A stretch of 64,000 nt of DNA from Myxococcales bacterium (GTDB lineage: Bacteria; Myxococcota_A; Bradymonadia; UBA7976; UBA1532), in contig JACKDP010000005.1 in NCBI GenBank assembly GCA_020633435.1, positions 620,001-684,000 on the forward strand, given 5' to 3'. The position numbers and the translations under genes are program-made. The notes beneath the pieces were generated by a model. The model did no database searches. It was not told where the DNA came from and saw only the letters and a list, made by a program, of their open reading frames with translations. The first letter of the stretch is position 1; every line of letters starts with the position of its first letter. This document shows, piece by piece, positions 1 to 8,046 of this stretch.

Positions 1-190
1 GGTCCGTCCAGTTGTCGAGGTCGTTGCTGAACTCCAGCGTCGAGACCAGCGAGCCGGAGCCCACATAGCCCGAGACGATGGCGATCTGGACGAGGATGGC
101 GTTGTCGGTTCCCAGCTCGATGGGCTGGGAGACCTCGGGGCCATCGATGCCACCGTCCAGGGCCAGGTTGGTCGTCACTTCGTAGTACAT
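1..190 (-). CDS. Hypothetical protein, N-terminal part only
   Basis: These are the first 63 codons of a protein that runs off the left edge, read leftward from an ATG. The visible part has no signal peptide and no motif I recognise. Short hydrophobic stretches alternate with polar residues (YYEVTTNLAL, then LVQIAIVSGY), which would fit a beta-rich fold. The start codon overlaps the last 16 bases of the upstream glycosyltransferase gene, so the two are probably cotranscribed. No function can be assigned from this fragment. Confidence 0.6.
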   Translation of the reverse strand, partial: MYYEVTTNLALDGGIDGPEVSQPIELGTDNAILVQIAIVSGYVGSGSLVSTLEFSNDLDNWTD

Positions 191-2205
191 CCCGAGTCGC
201 CCTCTCGCCCATGCTCACCCAGGCAGGGTAGCCCCCCCCCCCCCTTCTCGTTGTCAAACGGTTTCTCCTCGTGCTCTGTCGAATCTTCGCCGGGCGGCCT
301 GGGCCGGAACTCCAGCGGCAGGCCGAGGGCGGTCGCTGCCGCTGGAATGTGCCGTGCGAATCGATCACCGAGGACCGTGAGGGCTCTGTACGGGCCATCC
401 CCCTGCGCCTTGCTCTGCCAGCGTTGCAGAGCGAAGGCGACCTGGAACCGGTGCAGCTCCGTGAAGTCGGGGTGGTGGGTCAGCGCTTCGGCCAGCGCCG
501 CCTCCGCCGCCGGCCAGCCATCGTGGAGCAGGGCAGCCTCGATGTGCCACAGCCAGAACGTCGCGTAGCCCGGGTCGGCGGGCACCAGCTGCCTGCACAC
601 CCGCGTCCAGGGGCGGAGGGCGTCGAAGCGCTGGAGGGCCCGCCACGTCTTCGCCAGGAAGAACGCCGCGTGCGCCCGGGCGTCGGGCCGCTCGGCGAGC
701 GCCTCCAGCATGGGCAGCGAGCGCGCGGCTTTCTGCTCGAGCGTCCCGACGTACCACGCGGTGATCGCCGCCGCCGAGGCCACGACACCGGTGATGCCCT
801 CGAGCTGGTTGTGGACGGGGTAGCGGTATCGGCACTTGCCGCGTCGGAAGAGCTGCACGGCTTCGAGCTGCTCACCCAGGCCGGCTTCCGTCATCGCGTC
901 GATGCGCACGGTGATGGCGTCGATCTCCGGGCGCGGGTGCACGGCTGCCAGCACCGTGAGCAGGTTGCGCGGGCGCAGTTCTTCGTCGCCGTCGATCACC
1001 AGCACCCAGTCACCCGTCGCCATGTCGAGCGACTGGTTGCGGTGCAGGGAGAAGTCGGCCTGCCAGGGGTGGTGGGCCACCCGCGCCCCGGCGGCCTCCG
1101 CGATGGCGCAGGTGCGATCGGTGCTGCCGGTGTCCACGACGACGATCTCGTCGACGATGCCCTCGATGCTCGCGAGGCAGGCGGGCAGCCGGGCTTCTTC
1201 GTTCTTCAGGATGAGCGCGGCGGTCAGCCGGGGCCGGGTGCCGGCGACCTGAACGGGTCGGCGGGCCTGGAGGACGTCTTCGATGAGGCGGGCGGTCGCC
1301 TCGACCTGGCGTTGGCGGTCGTAGTGGGTCGCGATGTGCTGCCGGGCGGTCCGCCGAGCGGCCGCCAGGGCCTCGGGGGTCTGGGCCATCAGGGACTGGA
1401 GGTGCCGGCCGAGCACGTCCAGCCCACCCCACAGGTGGAAGGCATCGCCGTACACCTCGTCGGCGCCGGGCCATGCCCGCACCAGCGGCACCAGGCCGCA
1501 GGCCGCGCCTTCGGCGACGGTGTACTGGAACGCCTCCCAGCTCGACGTCGACAGGATGCTGCCGTGGGACCGGTACCAGGCGGGCAGGGCGTCGGGCTCG
1601 ATGGGGCCGCAGAGCTCGATGGCGTCGGACAGGCCAGCGACCTCGATGGCATGCCGGAGGCCGGCCGCCGTGCGCTCGTCCTCGAAGGCCCCCGCGACGT
1701 GCAGGGTCGCGGAAGGCAACACGGTCCGCACCCGCTCCATGACAGGCACCAGGAGGTCGACCCCCTTCACCGCCACGAGGCGGCCGCACCAGGCGATTCG
1801 CTCAAGCGGGCCTGGGTGCAGACCGGGCGAAAAGCGGTGTAAATCCAAACCATTGGGAATGGTGTGCACCTTCGAGGGGGCGATCGCCAGGGTCGGCAGG
1901 ATACGGCGCCGTATGTGGTCCGCGACGAAGACCAGGGCGTCGACCCGTTCCCACCGCACCTGCTGGGGGATGCCCGTGAAGAGCTCGTGGCTGTGCAAGC
2001 GCGCGATGACAGGCGGACCGGCGGGCTCCTGCGCGGCGGCCAGCAAGGCCTCATCGGCCCAGTCACACCACAGCAGGTCGACGGCGGGATCGGGGGCGTC
2101 GAGTAGCTCGACGTCGTAGCGGTCGGCGAGGAGCGCGAACAAGTCGCGCGCGAAGCGATCGCCCGCTCGCGCCAGCACGCCAATGGTCGGACGAAACGTC
2201 GGCAT
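175..2205 (-). CDS. Fused GT4-GT2 glycosyltransferase
   Basis: This 676-residue protein has two glycosyltransferase modules. Residues 1-310 look like a GT4/GT-B enzyme: an IPNGLD motif at 116-121, GRLVAVKG at 141-148, and the acceptor/nucleotide-binding region SSWEAFQ...EGAACG at 221-237. Residues 327-450 are a GT2/GT-A domain with LILKNEE, VDTGSTDRT at 357-365 and the metal-binding DGDEE at 405-409. The C-terminal 200 residues are helical and repeat-like. There is no signal peptide or membrane segment, so it is probably cytosolic. The ATG was chosen for a GGAGG six bases upstream; reading further upstream gives non-protein-like sequence. Upstream lie the sulfatase-fold and sugar-nucleotide genes, which suggests a glycan or glycolipid pathway. 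The C-terminus passes through a G13 run and may be longer or shorter than shown. Confidence 0.88.
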   Translation of the reverse strand: MPTFRPTIGVLARAGDRFARDLFALLADRYDVELLDAPDPAVDLLWCDWADEALLAAAQEPAGPPVIARLHSHELFTGIPQQVRWERVDALVFVADHIRRRILPTLAIAPSKVHTIPNGLDLHRFSPGLHPGPLERIAWCGRLVAVKGVDLLVPVMERVRTVLPSATLHVAGAFEDERTAAGLRHAIEVAGLSDAIELCGPIEPDALPAWYRSHGSILSTSSWEAFQYTVAEGAACGLVPLVRAWPGADEVYGDAFHLWGGLDVLGRHLQSLMAQTPEALAAARRTARQHIATHYDRQRQVEATARLIEDVLQARRPVQVAGTRPRLTAALILKNEEARLPACLASIEGIVDEIVVVDTGSTDRTCAIAEAAGARVAHHPWQADFSLHRNQSLDMATGDWVLVIDGDEELRPRNLLTVLAAVHPRPEIDAITVRIDAMTEAGLGEQLEAVQLFRRGKCRYRYPVHNQLEGITGVVASAAAITAWYVGTLEQKAARSLPMLEALAERPDARAHAAFFLAKTWRALQRFDALRPWTRVCRQLVPADPGYATFWLWHIEAALLHDGWPAAEAALAEALTHHPDFTELHRFQVAFALQRWQSKAQGDGPYRALTVLGDRFARHIPAAATALGLPLEFRPRPPGEDSTEHEEKPFDNEKGGGGLPCLGEHGREGDSGCTTK
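232..244. repeat. Homopolymer run of 13 C (13 G in the coding strand)
   Basis: This is an uninterrupted run of 13 cytosines. Read on the minus strand it encodes most of an EKGGGGLP stretch near the C-terminus of the glycosyltransferase. A run of this length is prone to slippage. With one more G the glycosyltransferase would stop at the TGA just before the next gene's start, instead of overlapping it by 16 bases. It could be a slippage site or a miscounted run. Confidence 0.9.
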
Positions 2206-2335
2206 CGGTGCCCTCCGATGGTGCCTCTTCAAGAGAGCAGAGCTGCCGGATGGGGTCAAGGCGGGGGGCGGTCGACGCTCTCCCCGGCGTGCGTAGCAGG
2301 GCGCGACGCGGCTGCTGACCCATGGCTTCGCAGGG

Positions 2336-3514
2336 TCACCCCTCCGCGCGGACGCGCCACGCGGCCAGCACGGCCGGGTCCGTGATGGGCCGCTGCTCAC
2401 CGGGATCCGCAAGCAGATCATAGACTTCCTCGCGGTCGGCGTCGTAGCGCTCGCGGATGTACTTGTGGCGGCCGTCGGTGAGGGCCAGGCAGGACTGGCC
2501 GGCCATGGCTTCAGGCGTGCGGTAGCCCCAGCGGCTGGTGTGGAAGGTGAACAGCCGATCGGGGTCGGCGGCGGGGGCGTCGCCGCCCAGGAGCGCGGGG
2601 GCGAGGTCGACGGCGGTGGTCGGGGGGCAGGGGAGGCCGGCGAGGCCGAGCAGGGTGGGGAAGAGGTCGCGGCCTTCGGCGCGGTCGGTGACGACCCGGG
2701 TGGTGGGGATGCGGGGGTCGAGGACGAAGAGGGGGATGCGCAGGATCTCGTCGTGGAGCTGGCCATGGTGGGCGGTGCTGGCGTGGCCGACGTGGCCGTG
2801 CTCCAGCAGCTCGTCGCCGTGGTCGGCGGTGATGACGACGGTGGCGTCGAGGCCGCTGTGGTCCAGGTGGGCGAGGACGCGGGCGAGCCAGGCGTCCATC
2901 TGGCGGACGTTGGCGGCGTAGAGGCGCTGGACGAGGTCGCGGTCGGCGGGGTCGAGGGTGAAGTCCTCCCGGGGGACGATGAAGCCGGTGCCCACGGAGT
3001 CGCGCAGGCGGGCGGGCACGTCCTCGACGCCGAAGAGGCGGCGAAACTCGACGGCGGGCCAGTAGGGCAGGTGGACGTACTTGTAGTGATACCAGAGGAA
3101 TGACGGGGACTTGCGCGCGGCGGCGTCGGTGATGGCGTCGAAGATGACGGGGTCGTCCGGGCTCGTCGGGGGCGGCGGGGCGGTGTCGGGCGGGTAGCCC
3201 AGGTGGTGGTAGTTCAGGACGCGGTTGAGGTAGCAGAGGTCGGGGACGTGGGCGCCGTGGTCGCGGAAGACCTGCGCGAGGCCGACGCTGTCGCGCCGGG
3301 GCGCGTCCCAGGCGTGGTGGACGCCGTGCTGCAGGACGGGCTCGCCGGTGAAGAGCGAGATCAGGGCCGGGGACGTCCAGGGGCCGTTGGCCGAGAGCCG
3401 GGTGAGGCGGGCGTGCGGCCGCCCGGCCAGGCTGGGCAGCAGCGGGACGCCGGCGAAGGCGTCGGCGAAGTCGGCGCGCCAGGCGTCGATGGTGAGCAGG
3501 ATGAGGCTCCTCAT
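2336..3514 (-). CDS. Sulfatase/alkaline-phosphatase-fold hydrolase or transferase
   Basis: This 392-residue protein has the sulfatase fold (PF00884). The first metal ligand is D10 in LLTIDAWRAD. The active-site helix is WTSPALISLFTG at 46-57, and the second metal cluster is TADHGDELLEHGHVGH from 229. Aligning the helix with the sulfatase C-x-P-x-R signature puts Thr47 at the nucleophile and Leu51 in place of Arg. It therefore lacks the residue converted to formylglycine and resembles the Thr-using phosphotransferase members of the superfamily. No signal peptide is visible, which is unusual for sulfatases. The start overlaps the upstream nucleotidyltransferase stop as ATGA and has a GAGGAG ribosome site. 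The substrate is unknown; phospho-group transfer to a sugar is an inference. Confidence 0.85.
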   Translation of the reverse strand: MRSLILLTIDAWRADFADAFAGVPLLPSLAGRPHARLTRLSANGPWTSPALISLFTGEPVLQHGVHHAWDAPRRDSVGLAQVFRDHGAHVPDLCYLNRVLNYHHLGYPPDTAPPPPTSPDDPVIFDAITDAAARKSPSFLWYHYKYVHLPYWPAVEFRRLFGVEDVPARLRDSVGTGFIVPREDFTLDPADRDLVQRLYAANVRQMDAWLARVLAHLDHSGLDATVVITADHGDELLEHGHVGHASTAHHGQLHDEILRIPLFVLDPRIPTTRVVTDRAEGRDLFPTLLGLAGLPCPPTTAVDLAPALLGGDAPAADPDRLFTFHTSRWGYRTPEAMAGQSCLALTDGRHKYIRERYDADREEVYDLLADPGEQRPITDPAVLAAWRVRAEG

Positions 3515-4230
3515 GGATCTCCTCGCCAGCGGGCGCGGCCCGCGTCGAAGCGCGCGACGGCGTCGCGGTAGCCGGCCATGACGCCCAGATCGAGGACGGG
3601 GCCGGGCAGCTGCAGGACGTAGAGCAGGCCCCGCGCGGCGAGCGCGGCCAGGATGGGCAGCAGGCGCGCGTCGTCCAGCGGCCCGGCGTCGAGGAGGGCC
3701 TGGTGGGCGGGGCCGCGGACCTCGGCGAAGACGGTGTGCCACTCGCCCTCAGCGCCATCGACGGCGGTGACGCGGGCGCGGCCGTCGCCCAGGTCGGCCA
3801 GCTCGACGCGGGCGGAGCGGCCCATGCGCGTCGAGTCGCGGCGGGTGGCGGCGAACCAGGTGGCGTCGGGCACGGTCGCCGCGGCCGCGAGCAAGCGAGA
3901 GAGCCCCGTTTGATCAGGTAGATAGACGTAGTCGGGGTACAGGACGGCGTAGCGATCGCCGCGGCGGCCGCGGTCCACGGCGTCCAGCGTGCCCCGGGGG
4001 GCGTCCTGGGTGGCGAAGGTGACGCCGGGCGCGCGGTGGGCGACGTGGGCCGCCAGGTCGGCCTTGCCGGGGCTGACCACGACCGTCGCGGTCGCGCTGG
4101 CCGCGGCCACCTCGAGCAGCGCCGCGTCGATGGCGGGCCGGCCGCCGAGGGGCAGCATCTCCTTGGGGCAGGCGTCGGTGAGGGGGCGCAGGCGCGTGCC
4201 CAGCCCGGCGGCCGGGATGACGACGTGCAT
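3511..4230 (-). CDS. Sugar-phosphate nucleotidyltransferase, GalU/RmlA-like
   Basis: This is a 239-residue nucleotidyltransferase (NTP_transferase fold) that would activate a sugar-1-phosphate with an NTP. The signature is at the N-terminus: IPAAGLGTRLRPLT followed by CPKEMLPLGGRP, matching the GalU/RmlA-type GxGTR...PKExLP pattern. It is shorter than typical GalU (about 300 residues) and lacks any left-handed beta-helix extension. It starts within the stop of the upstream barrel protein (TGATG overlap) and ends within the start of the sulfatase-fold gene (ATGA), so the three are translationally coupled. Nucleotide and sugar specificity cannot be read from the sequence. Confidence 0.85.
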   Translation of the reverse strand: MHVVIPAAGLGTRLRPLTDACPKEMLPLGGRPAIDAALLEVAAASATATVVVSPGKADLAAHVAHRAPGVTFATQDAPRGTLDAVDRGRRGDRYAVLYPDYVYLPDQTGLSRLLAAAATVPDATWFAATRRDSTRMGRSARVELADLGDGRARVTAVDGAEGEWHTVFAEVRGPAHQALLDAGPLDDARLLPILAALAARGLLYVLQLPGPVLDLGVMAGYRDAVARFDAGRARWRGDP

Positions 4231-6971
4231 CAGGCGAACTGCGCCGGCGCGAGCGCGTGCACGGCGCCCGCGGCGTCCACCCACTCCACGGCGGCGGCGC
4301 CCGGGGCCCGAACGCGCAGGCCCCGGGCGGGATCCCAGGCCACGTCGACGGGGCCGGCGAGGCTGGGCAGGCCGTCGACCGCGAAGGGAGCGTCCCACCA
4401 GGCGGGCAGCACGCCAGCGCACAGGCGCAGGCGCCGGCCGAGGGCGCCATCGGCCTCGGGCAGCTCCAGCACGAGGGCCTGGCGCAGCAGCATCAGGGCG
4501 ACGCCCAGGCCGCCGACGCAGGGATCGCTCTGGGAGAGCCGGCAGCCGGGCAGGCTGTGCCAGCCGGGATCGGGCAGCAGGTTGATGGGGCCAACCTCGC
4601 GGAACGTATGGACTTCCCGGTCCATGGCCGCGGTGAGCAGGCCCAGCAGGCCGGCCTGGAAGACGCCGCGCCGGCCCGCCCGCAGGGCGTTCTGCAGGTA
4701 CCCATGGCAATAGACGGCGTCGATGCCATGGCCGGTGCCCCAGCCATCGAAGCGGGGCAGCCCGAAGAACAGCCGGCCCTCGCGCTCCACCTGGGCGTCG
4801 ACGCGCGCGGCGCGACCGTCGCCGGGGGCGAAGAAGTCCATGGGGTCGAGGATGCCGCAGGCCATGAGCTGGTAGTAGTCGGCGGGGTCGTCGCCGCCGC
4901 TGTGCAGGGGCTGGCGGTCGCCTTCGCGCACGGCGTCGAGGGCGGCCAGGATGGCGGCGCGGTAGTCGGCCAGGTCGGCGGCGGCGTCGAAGCCGGCGAG
5001 GCGCGCGGCGGACCGCAGCCCGCAGAAGGCGACGGCGTTGACGTAGAGGCTCTGGGTCGGGAAGTCCAGGTCGCCCCCGAAGCGGAACGGCGGCAGCAGG
5101 CCCGGAAACGTGCGCCAGCCACCGGGGCCGCGCTGGCCCGTCTCGTGGGCCGTCTCGCGGCGCTCCGCCTGGATGCGCCGGCCCAGGCCCTCGATGAGGG
5201 CGCGCTCGCCGGCGTCCAGGTCGGCGAACGCGCGGCCGCCGAGGCGCAGCAGGTGCTCGAGCTGCCAGGGGGTGAGGCCGGCGCGCAGGTCGTGCAGGTA
5301 GTGCTGGGGGGCCAGGTGCTCGGGGGTCAGGTACGTCGCGCGGGCGCAGGCCAGGGCCGCGTCGGTGAGGCCCCAGTACGCAAGGCCTCGAAACAAATAG
5401 TCTTCTTCCAGGCCGAAGACGTCGCCGGCGTAGACCGAGGGAAAGAGGCCGTAGGCGACGCGGTGGCCGGCCTGGACGAAGAGGCTGGCTTGCACGAGCA
5501 GCGGGTCGAGGAGCGCGCGCCAGGGGCCGTCGCCGACGCGGCGGGGGGCCAGGAAGGCGGCGGTGGCGGCGCGCAGGTCCGGGCCGCCCGTGGCATCCGC
5601 CAGGGGGACGCGCAGCGTGAAGCGATCGGCGCTGACGGCGAGGCGGTGTTCGTGTCCAGCAGCGCGCCAGGCGGCCGGGGCGTCCACCTGGGCGGCCGGC
5701 GCGGGGCCGCCGGGCAGCGCGAAGCCGGTGGCGTGGCCAAACGCGACCTCGGCGCGGCCGGTGACCTGCACGACGAGGGCGCCGGGCTCGACGCGGGCCT
5801 CCACCTCGCCATCCTCCGAGAAACACTGAAGAATCGGCGCGTCCGGGGCCCAGCGGCGGGTGCGCGGCGGGGCCCAGCGGCGGCCGTCGACGGTGAGCGC
5901 CAGGTGCAGGGTGTCGGCGTGCAGGCCCGTCGGCACCGCGAAGCTGCCCGAGGGCAGGACGCCCACGCGGGGGTCGCGGCCCGGGACGCCCAGGCTGGCG
6001 GCGTGGCGCAGCGGGTGGGTGACGGCGGCGGCGGCGGCCAGGGTCAGCTCGCCGGCCTCGACGAACCGGGCGTCGCCGTCGGCGGGGAGCGGGGTCGGCG
6101 TCGTCAGGGTGGGCGCGATGGGGGTGCCGGCGACGGGCCCCAGCGTCAGGGCCTCCACCGCCAGGGCGTGGGGGGCGTCGGGCAGCAGGATGGCGACGCG
6201 GCGGCCGAAGGCGGGGCGCGTGGGGCGCAGGCCGACGGTGACGTGGCCCGCGACGGCCCCGGCCTCGGTGGCGTCGAGCAGGCGCTCGCACGGGACGACG
6301 CGGTCGTCCACCCACAGCATGGGCCCGGGGCGGGCGAGCCAGGCGGCGAGGGCGGCGGGCTGGCCGGCGTCCCCCGCGCGGCGCAGGCGCAGGCGCACCC
6401 CGTCGACGCGCTGCCAGGGGATGCTGGCCTGGAGCTGCAGCGCGTCGCTCACGTCCAGGCAGGTGGCGGCCGAGCCATCGGTGGCCAGGGGCATCCGCGG
6501 GCGGTGCCAGGCCCCGTCGCGCAGGACGTCGACCGGGTAAACCGTTGTGGTTTCAGCTACCTGGATGGACAGGGCGCAGAGCCGCAGCACGCCGGGCCAG
6601 GCGTCCGAGCCCCGGGCCTGCTCCAGCACCACGCCCGTGGCGTCGAGGGTGGTGGCGAGCTCGATGGCGTCGGCGTCGGCCGCGCCCCAGTCGGCCAGCC
6701 AGATCACCCCCGCCGGCGTCTCGGCGCCGACGCGGAGGCGGGTGGGCCGATAGCCCGCGCGGAAGCGCAGGCGCACCTGGCGCAGGGCCACCGGGTTCGA
6801 CCACCGCACCCCCGCGCGGTGCACCCGCCCGGGGTCGTCGACGGTGCGGACGTCCTGGTGGGAGAGCTCGCGGTTGGGGACGTCGGGGCTGTAGAGCGCC
6901 CAGAGGGACGAGGCCGGGTGCGGGGCGTCCGCCCAGGGGGTCGGATCTTGGGGCCAGGCGGCGGTGCGCAT
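4230..6971 (-). CDS. Large protein with discoidin-like N-terminus and (alpha/alpha)-barrel-like C-terminal half
   Basis: This 913-residue protein has no signal peptide. The first 150 residues contain a WSNPVALRQVRLRF stretch typical of F5/8-type C (discoidin-like) carbohydrate-binding sandwiches, and a second beta-rich segment follows. The second half is a long helical region with repeated aromatic/acidic motifs (DVFGLEEDYLFRGLAYWG, GGDDPADYYQLM, GHGIDAVYCHGYLQNAL), resembling six-hairpin glycosidase or lyase toroids. I cannot name a glycoside hydrolase family or its catalytic residues. It begins the leftward operon and its stop shares a base with the nucleotidyltransferase ATG. A carbohydrate-active role is inferred from fold impression and neighbours. 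Confidence 0.7.
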   Translation of the reverse strand: MRTAAWPQDPTPWADAPHPASSLWALYSPDVPNRELSHQDVRTVDDPGRVHRAGVRWSNPVALRQVRLRFRAGYRPTRLRVGAETPAGVIWLADWGAADADAIELATTLDATGVVLEQARGSDAWPGVLRLCALSIQVAETTTVYPVDVLRDGAWHRPRMPLATDGSAATCLDVSDALQLQASIPWQRVDGVRLRLRRAGDAGQPAALAAWLARPGPMLWVDDRVVPCERLLDATEAGAVAGHVTVGLRPTRPAFGRRVAILLPDAPHALAVEALTLGPVAGTPIAPTLTTPTPLPADGDARFVEAGELTLAAAAAVTHPLRHAASLGVPGRDPRVGVLPSGSFAVPTGLHADTLHLALTVDGRRWAPPRTRRWAPDAPILQCFSEDGEVEARVEPGALVVQVTGRAEVAFGHATGFALPGGPAPAAQVDAPAAWRAAGHEHRLAVSADRFTLRVPLADATGGPDLRAATAAFLAPRRVGDGPWRALLDPLLVQASLFVQAGHRVAYGLFPSVYAGDVFGLEEDYLFRGLAYWGLTDAALACARATYLTPEHLAPQHYLHDLRAGLTPWQLEHLLRLGGRAFADLDAGERALIEGLGRRIQAERRETAHETGQRGPGGWRTFPGLLPPFRFGGDLDFPTQSLYVNAVAFCGLRSAARLAGFDAAADLADYRAAILAALDAVREGDRQPLHSGGDDPADYYQLMACGILDPMDFFAPGDGRAARVDAQVEREGRLFFGLPRFDGWGTGHGIDAVYCHGYLQNALRAGRRGVFQAGLLGLLTAAMDREVHTFREVGPINLLPDPGWHSLPGCRLSQSDPCVGGLGVALMLLRQALVLELPEADGALGRRLRLCAGVLPAWWDAPFAVDGLPSLAGPVDVAWDPARGLRVRAPGAAAVEWVDAAGAVHALAPAQFA

Positions 6972-7014
6972 GGTCGTCGAGGCAACCAGAGCCGGCGGGC
7001 CGGGTCAAGGCCGG

Positions 7015-8046
7015 TCAGGCGGCGGGGGTGGGGCGGTACTCGAAGCTCGGGCCCGTGAGGACGGCCGGGTTGGGGATGCCGGCCATCATCGCCTTCGCCT
7101 GCCCCTTGAGCGACATCATCAGGCCGATGCTCCGGTTGAGCTGCGCGCTGGTGTTCTGGCCGCTGAACAGGTCGCGCAGCGCGAAGAGCAGGCTGGTGTA
7201 GGTGTAGTTGAAGGTGTCGTTGGCGAAGGCCTCGGCCGAGCCGGGCGGGTAGGGCGGCTGGTCGGGATCGCGGGGGACGCCGGCGACGCCCGTCGGGTCG
7301 AAGACGATGGGCGGGCCCGCATAGGCCCAGCCGCCGGCCGCGTCGGGGACCAGCGCGCGGCCCTTCTGGATCTGCAGGAAGCGGTAGTAGTGGGCCAGGC
7401 GGGTACCGTCGACCTCTTCGGGGGAGGTGGCCGTGCCTTCGCCTTGCTCCACGATGATCTGGAGCGCGGCCTGGGCGCTGGCGCAGTCCGTGACGACGAC
7501 GGCGCCGTCCATCAGGTCCGGCCCCACCTGGCGCTTGCCGGAGGGGTCGAAGGCCGACGCCGGCAGCTCGCCGAGGGCGCGGCTGATGGCGGCGTAGAAC
7601 TCCCCGATGGTGATCGTGTCGGGCTCGGTGAGCGGGACCGACTTGAAGTGCAGCGGGTCCTCGGGCTGCTCGATGATGAGGAAGGCCGCGAGCTGCGCGG
7701 GCGAGCAGGGCGCCAGGCTCACCGTGAGCTGGGCCTCGACGCCACCGGGCAGCGGCCCGGGGTAGGTGGGCACGAACGCAGGATCCCCCACCGGGGAGGG
7801 CCCGTCGAGGGCCGCCAGCACGTTGGACGCCAGCGTCATGTGGAGCATCTCCTCGACGACGACCGACTGGAGGATCGCGGCGATGGCGGCGTTCTTCTGC
7901 TCGTCCAGCGAGTACAGCGCGTACAGGTAGACCGGGATGGTGGCGTGCTCGAGCTTCACGGCCTGGCGCAGGGCCGCGATGACCGCGTCCGCCGAGGGGG
8001 TCTTGGCCTGCAGGCCGGCGATCAGCGAGGACTTGAGGTGGATCAT
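7015..8046 (-). CDS. Ferritin-like protein, VioB C-terminal half
   Basis: This 343-residue protein of the ferritin-like family (PF12902) forms the C-terminal half of VioB/RebD/StaD chromopyrrolate-type synthases. Helix ligands are visible: Glu33 in AVKLEHATIP and the ExxH set Glu66/His69 in VVEEMLHM, typical of a di-iron or single-iron four-helix bundle. The start overlaps the stop of the VioB N-terminal-like gene as ATGA, so the two chains should be made together and probably associate. In VioB these two parts form one chain of about 1000 residues that couples two amino-acid-derived imines oxidatively. No VioA-type amino-acid oxidase is nearby, so the substrate is unknown. Confidence 0.8.
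   Translation of the reverse strand: MIHLKSSLIAGLQAKTPSADAVIAALRQAVKLEHATIPVYLYALYSLDEQKNAAIAAILQSVVVEEMLHMTLASNVLAALDGPSPVGDPAFVPTYPGPLPGGVEAQLTVSLAPCSPAQLAAFLIIEQPEDPLHFKSVPLTEPDTITIGEFYAAISRALGELPASAFDPSGKRQVGPDLMDGAVVVTDCASAQAALQIIVEQGEGTATSPEEVDGTRLAHYYRFLQIQKGRALVPDAAGGWAYAGPPIVFDPTGVAGVPRDPDQPPYPPGSAEAFANDTFNYTYTSLLFALRDLFSGQNTSAQLNRSIGLMMSLKGQAKAMMAGIPNPAVLTGPSFEYRPTPAA

Noticed and set aside
4257..7058. 933-residue plus-strand reading frame
   Set aside because: Antisense to the barrel-like protein; no motif and a Gly/Ala/Gln-rich composition.
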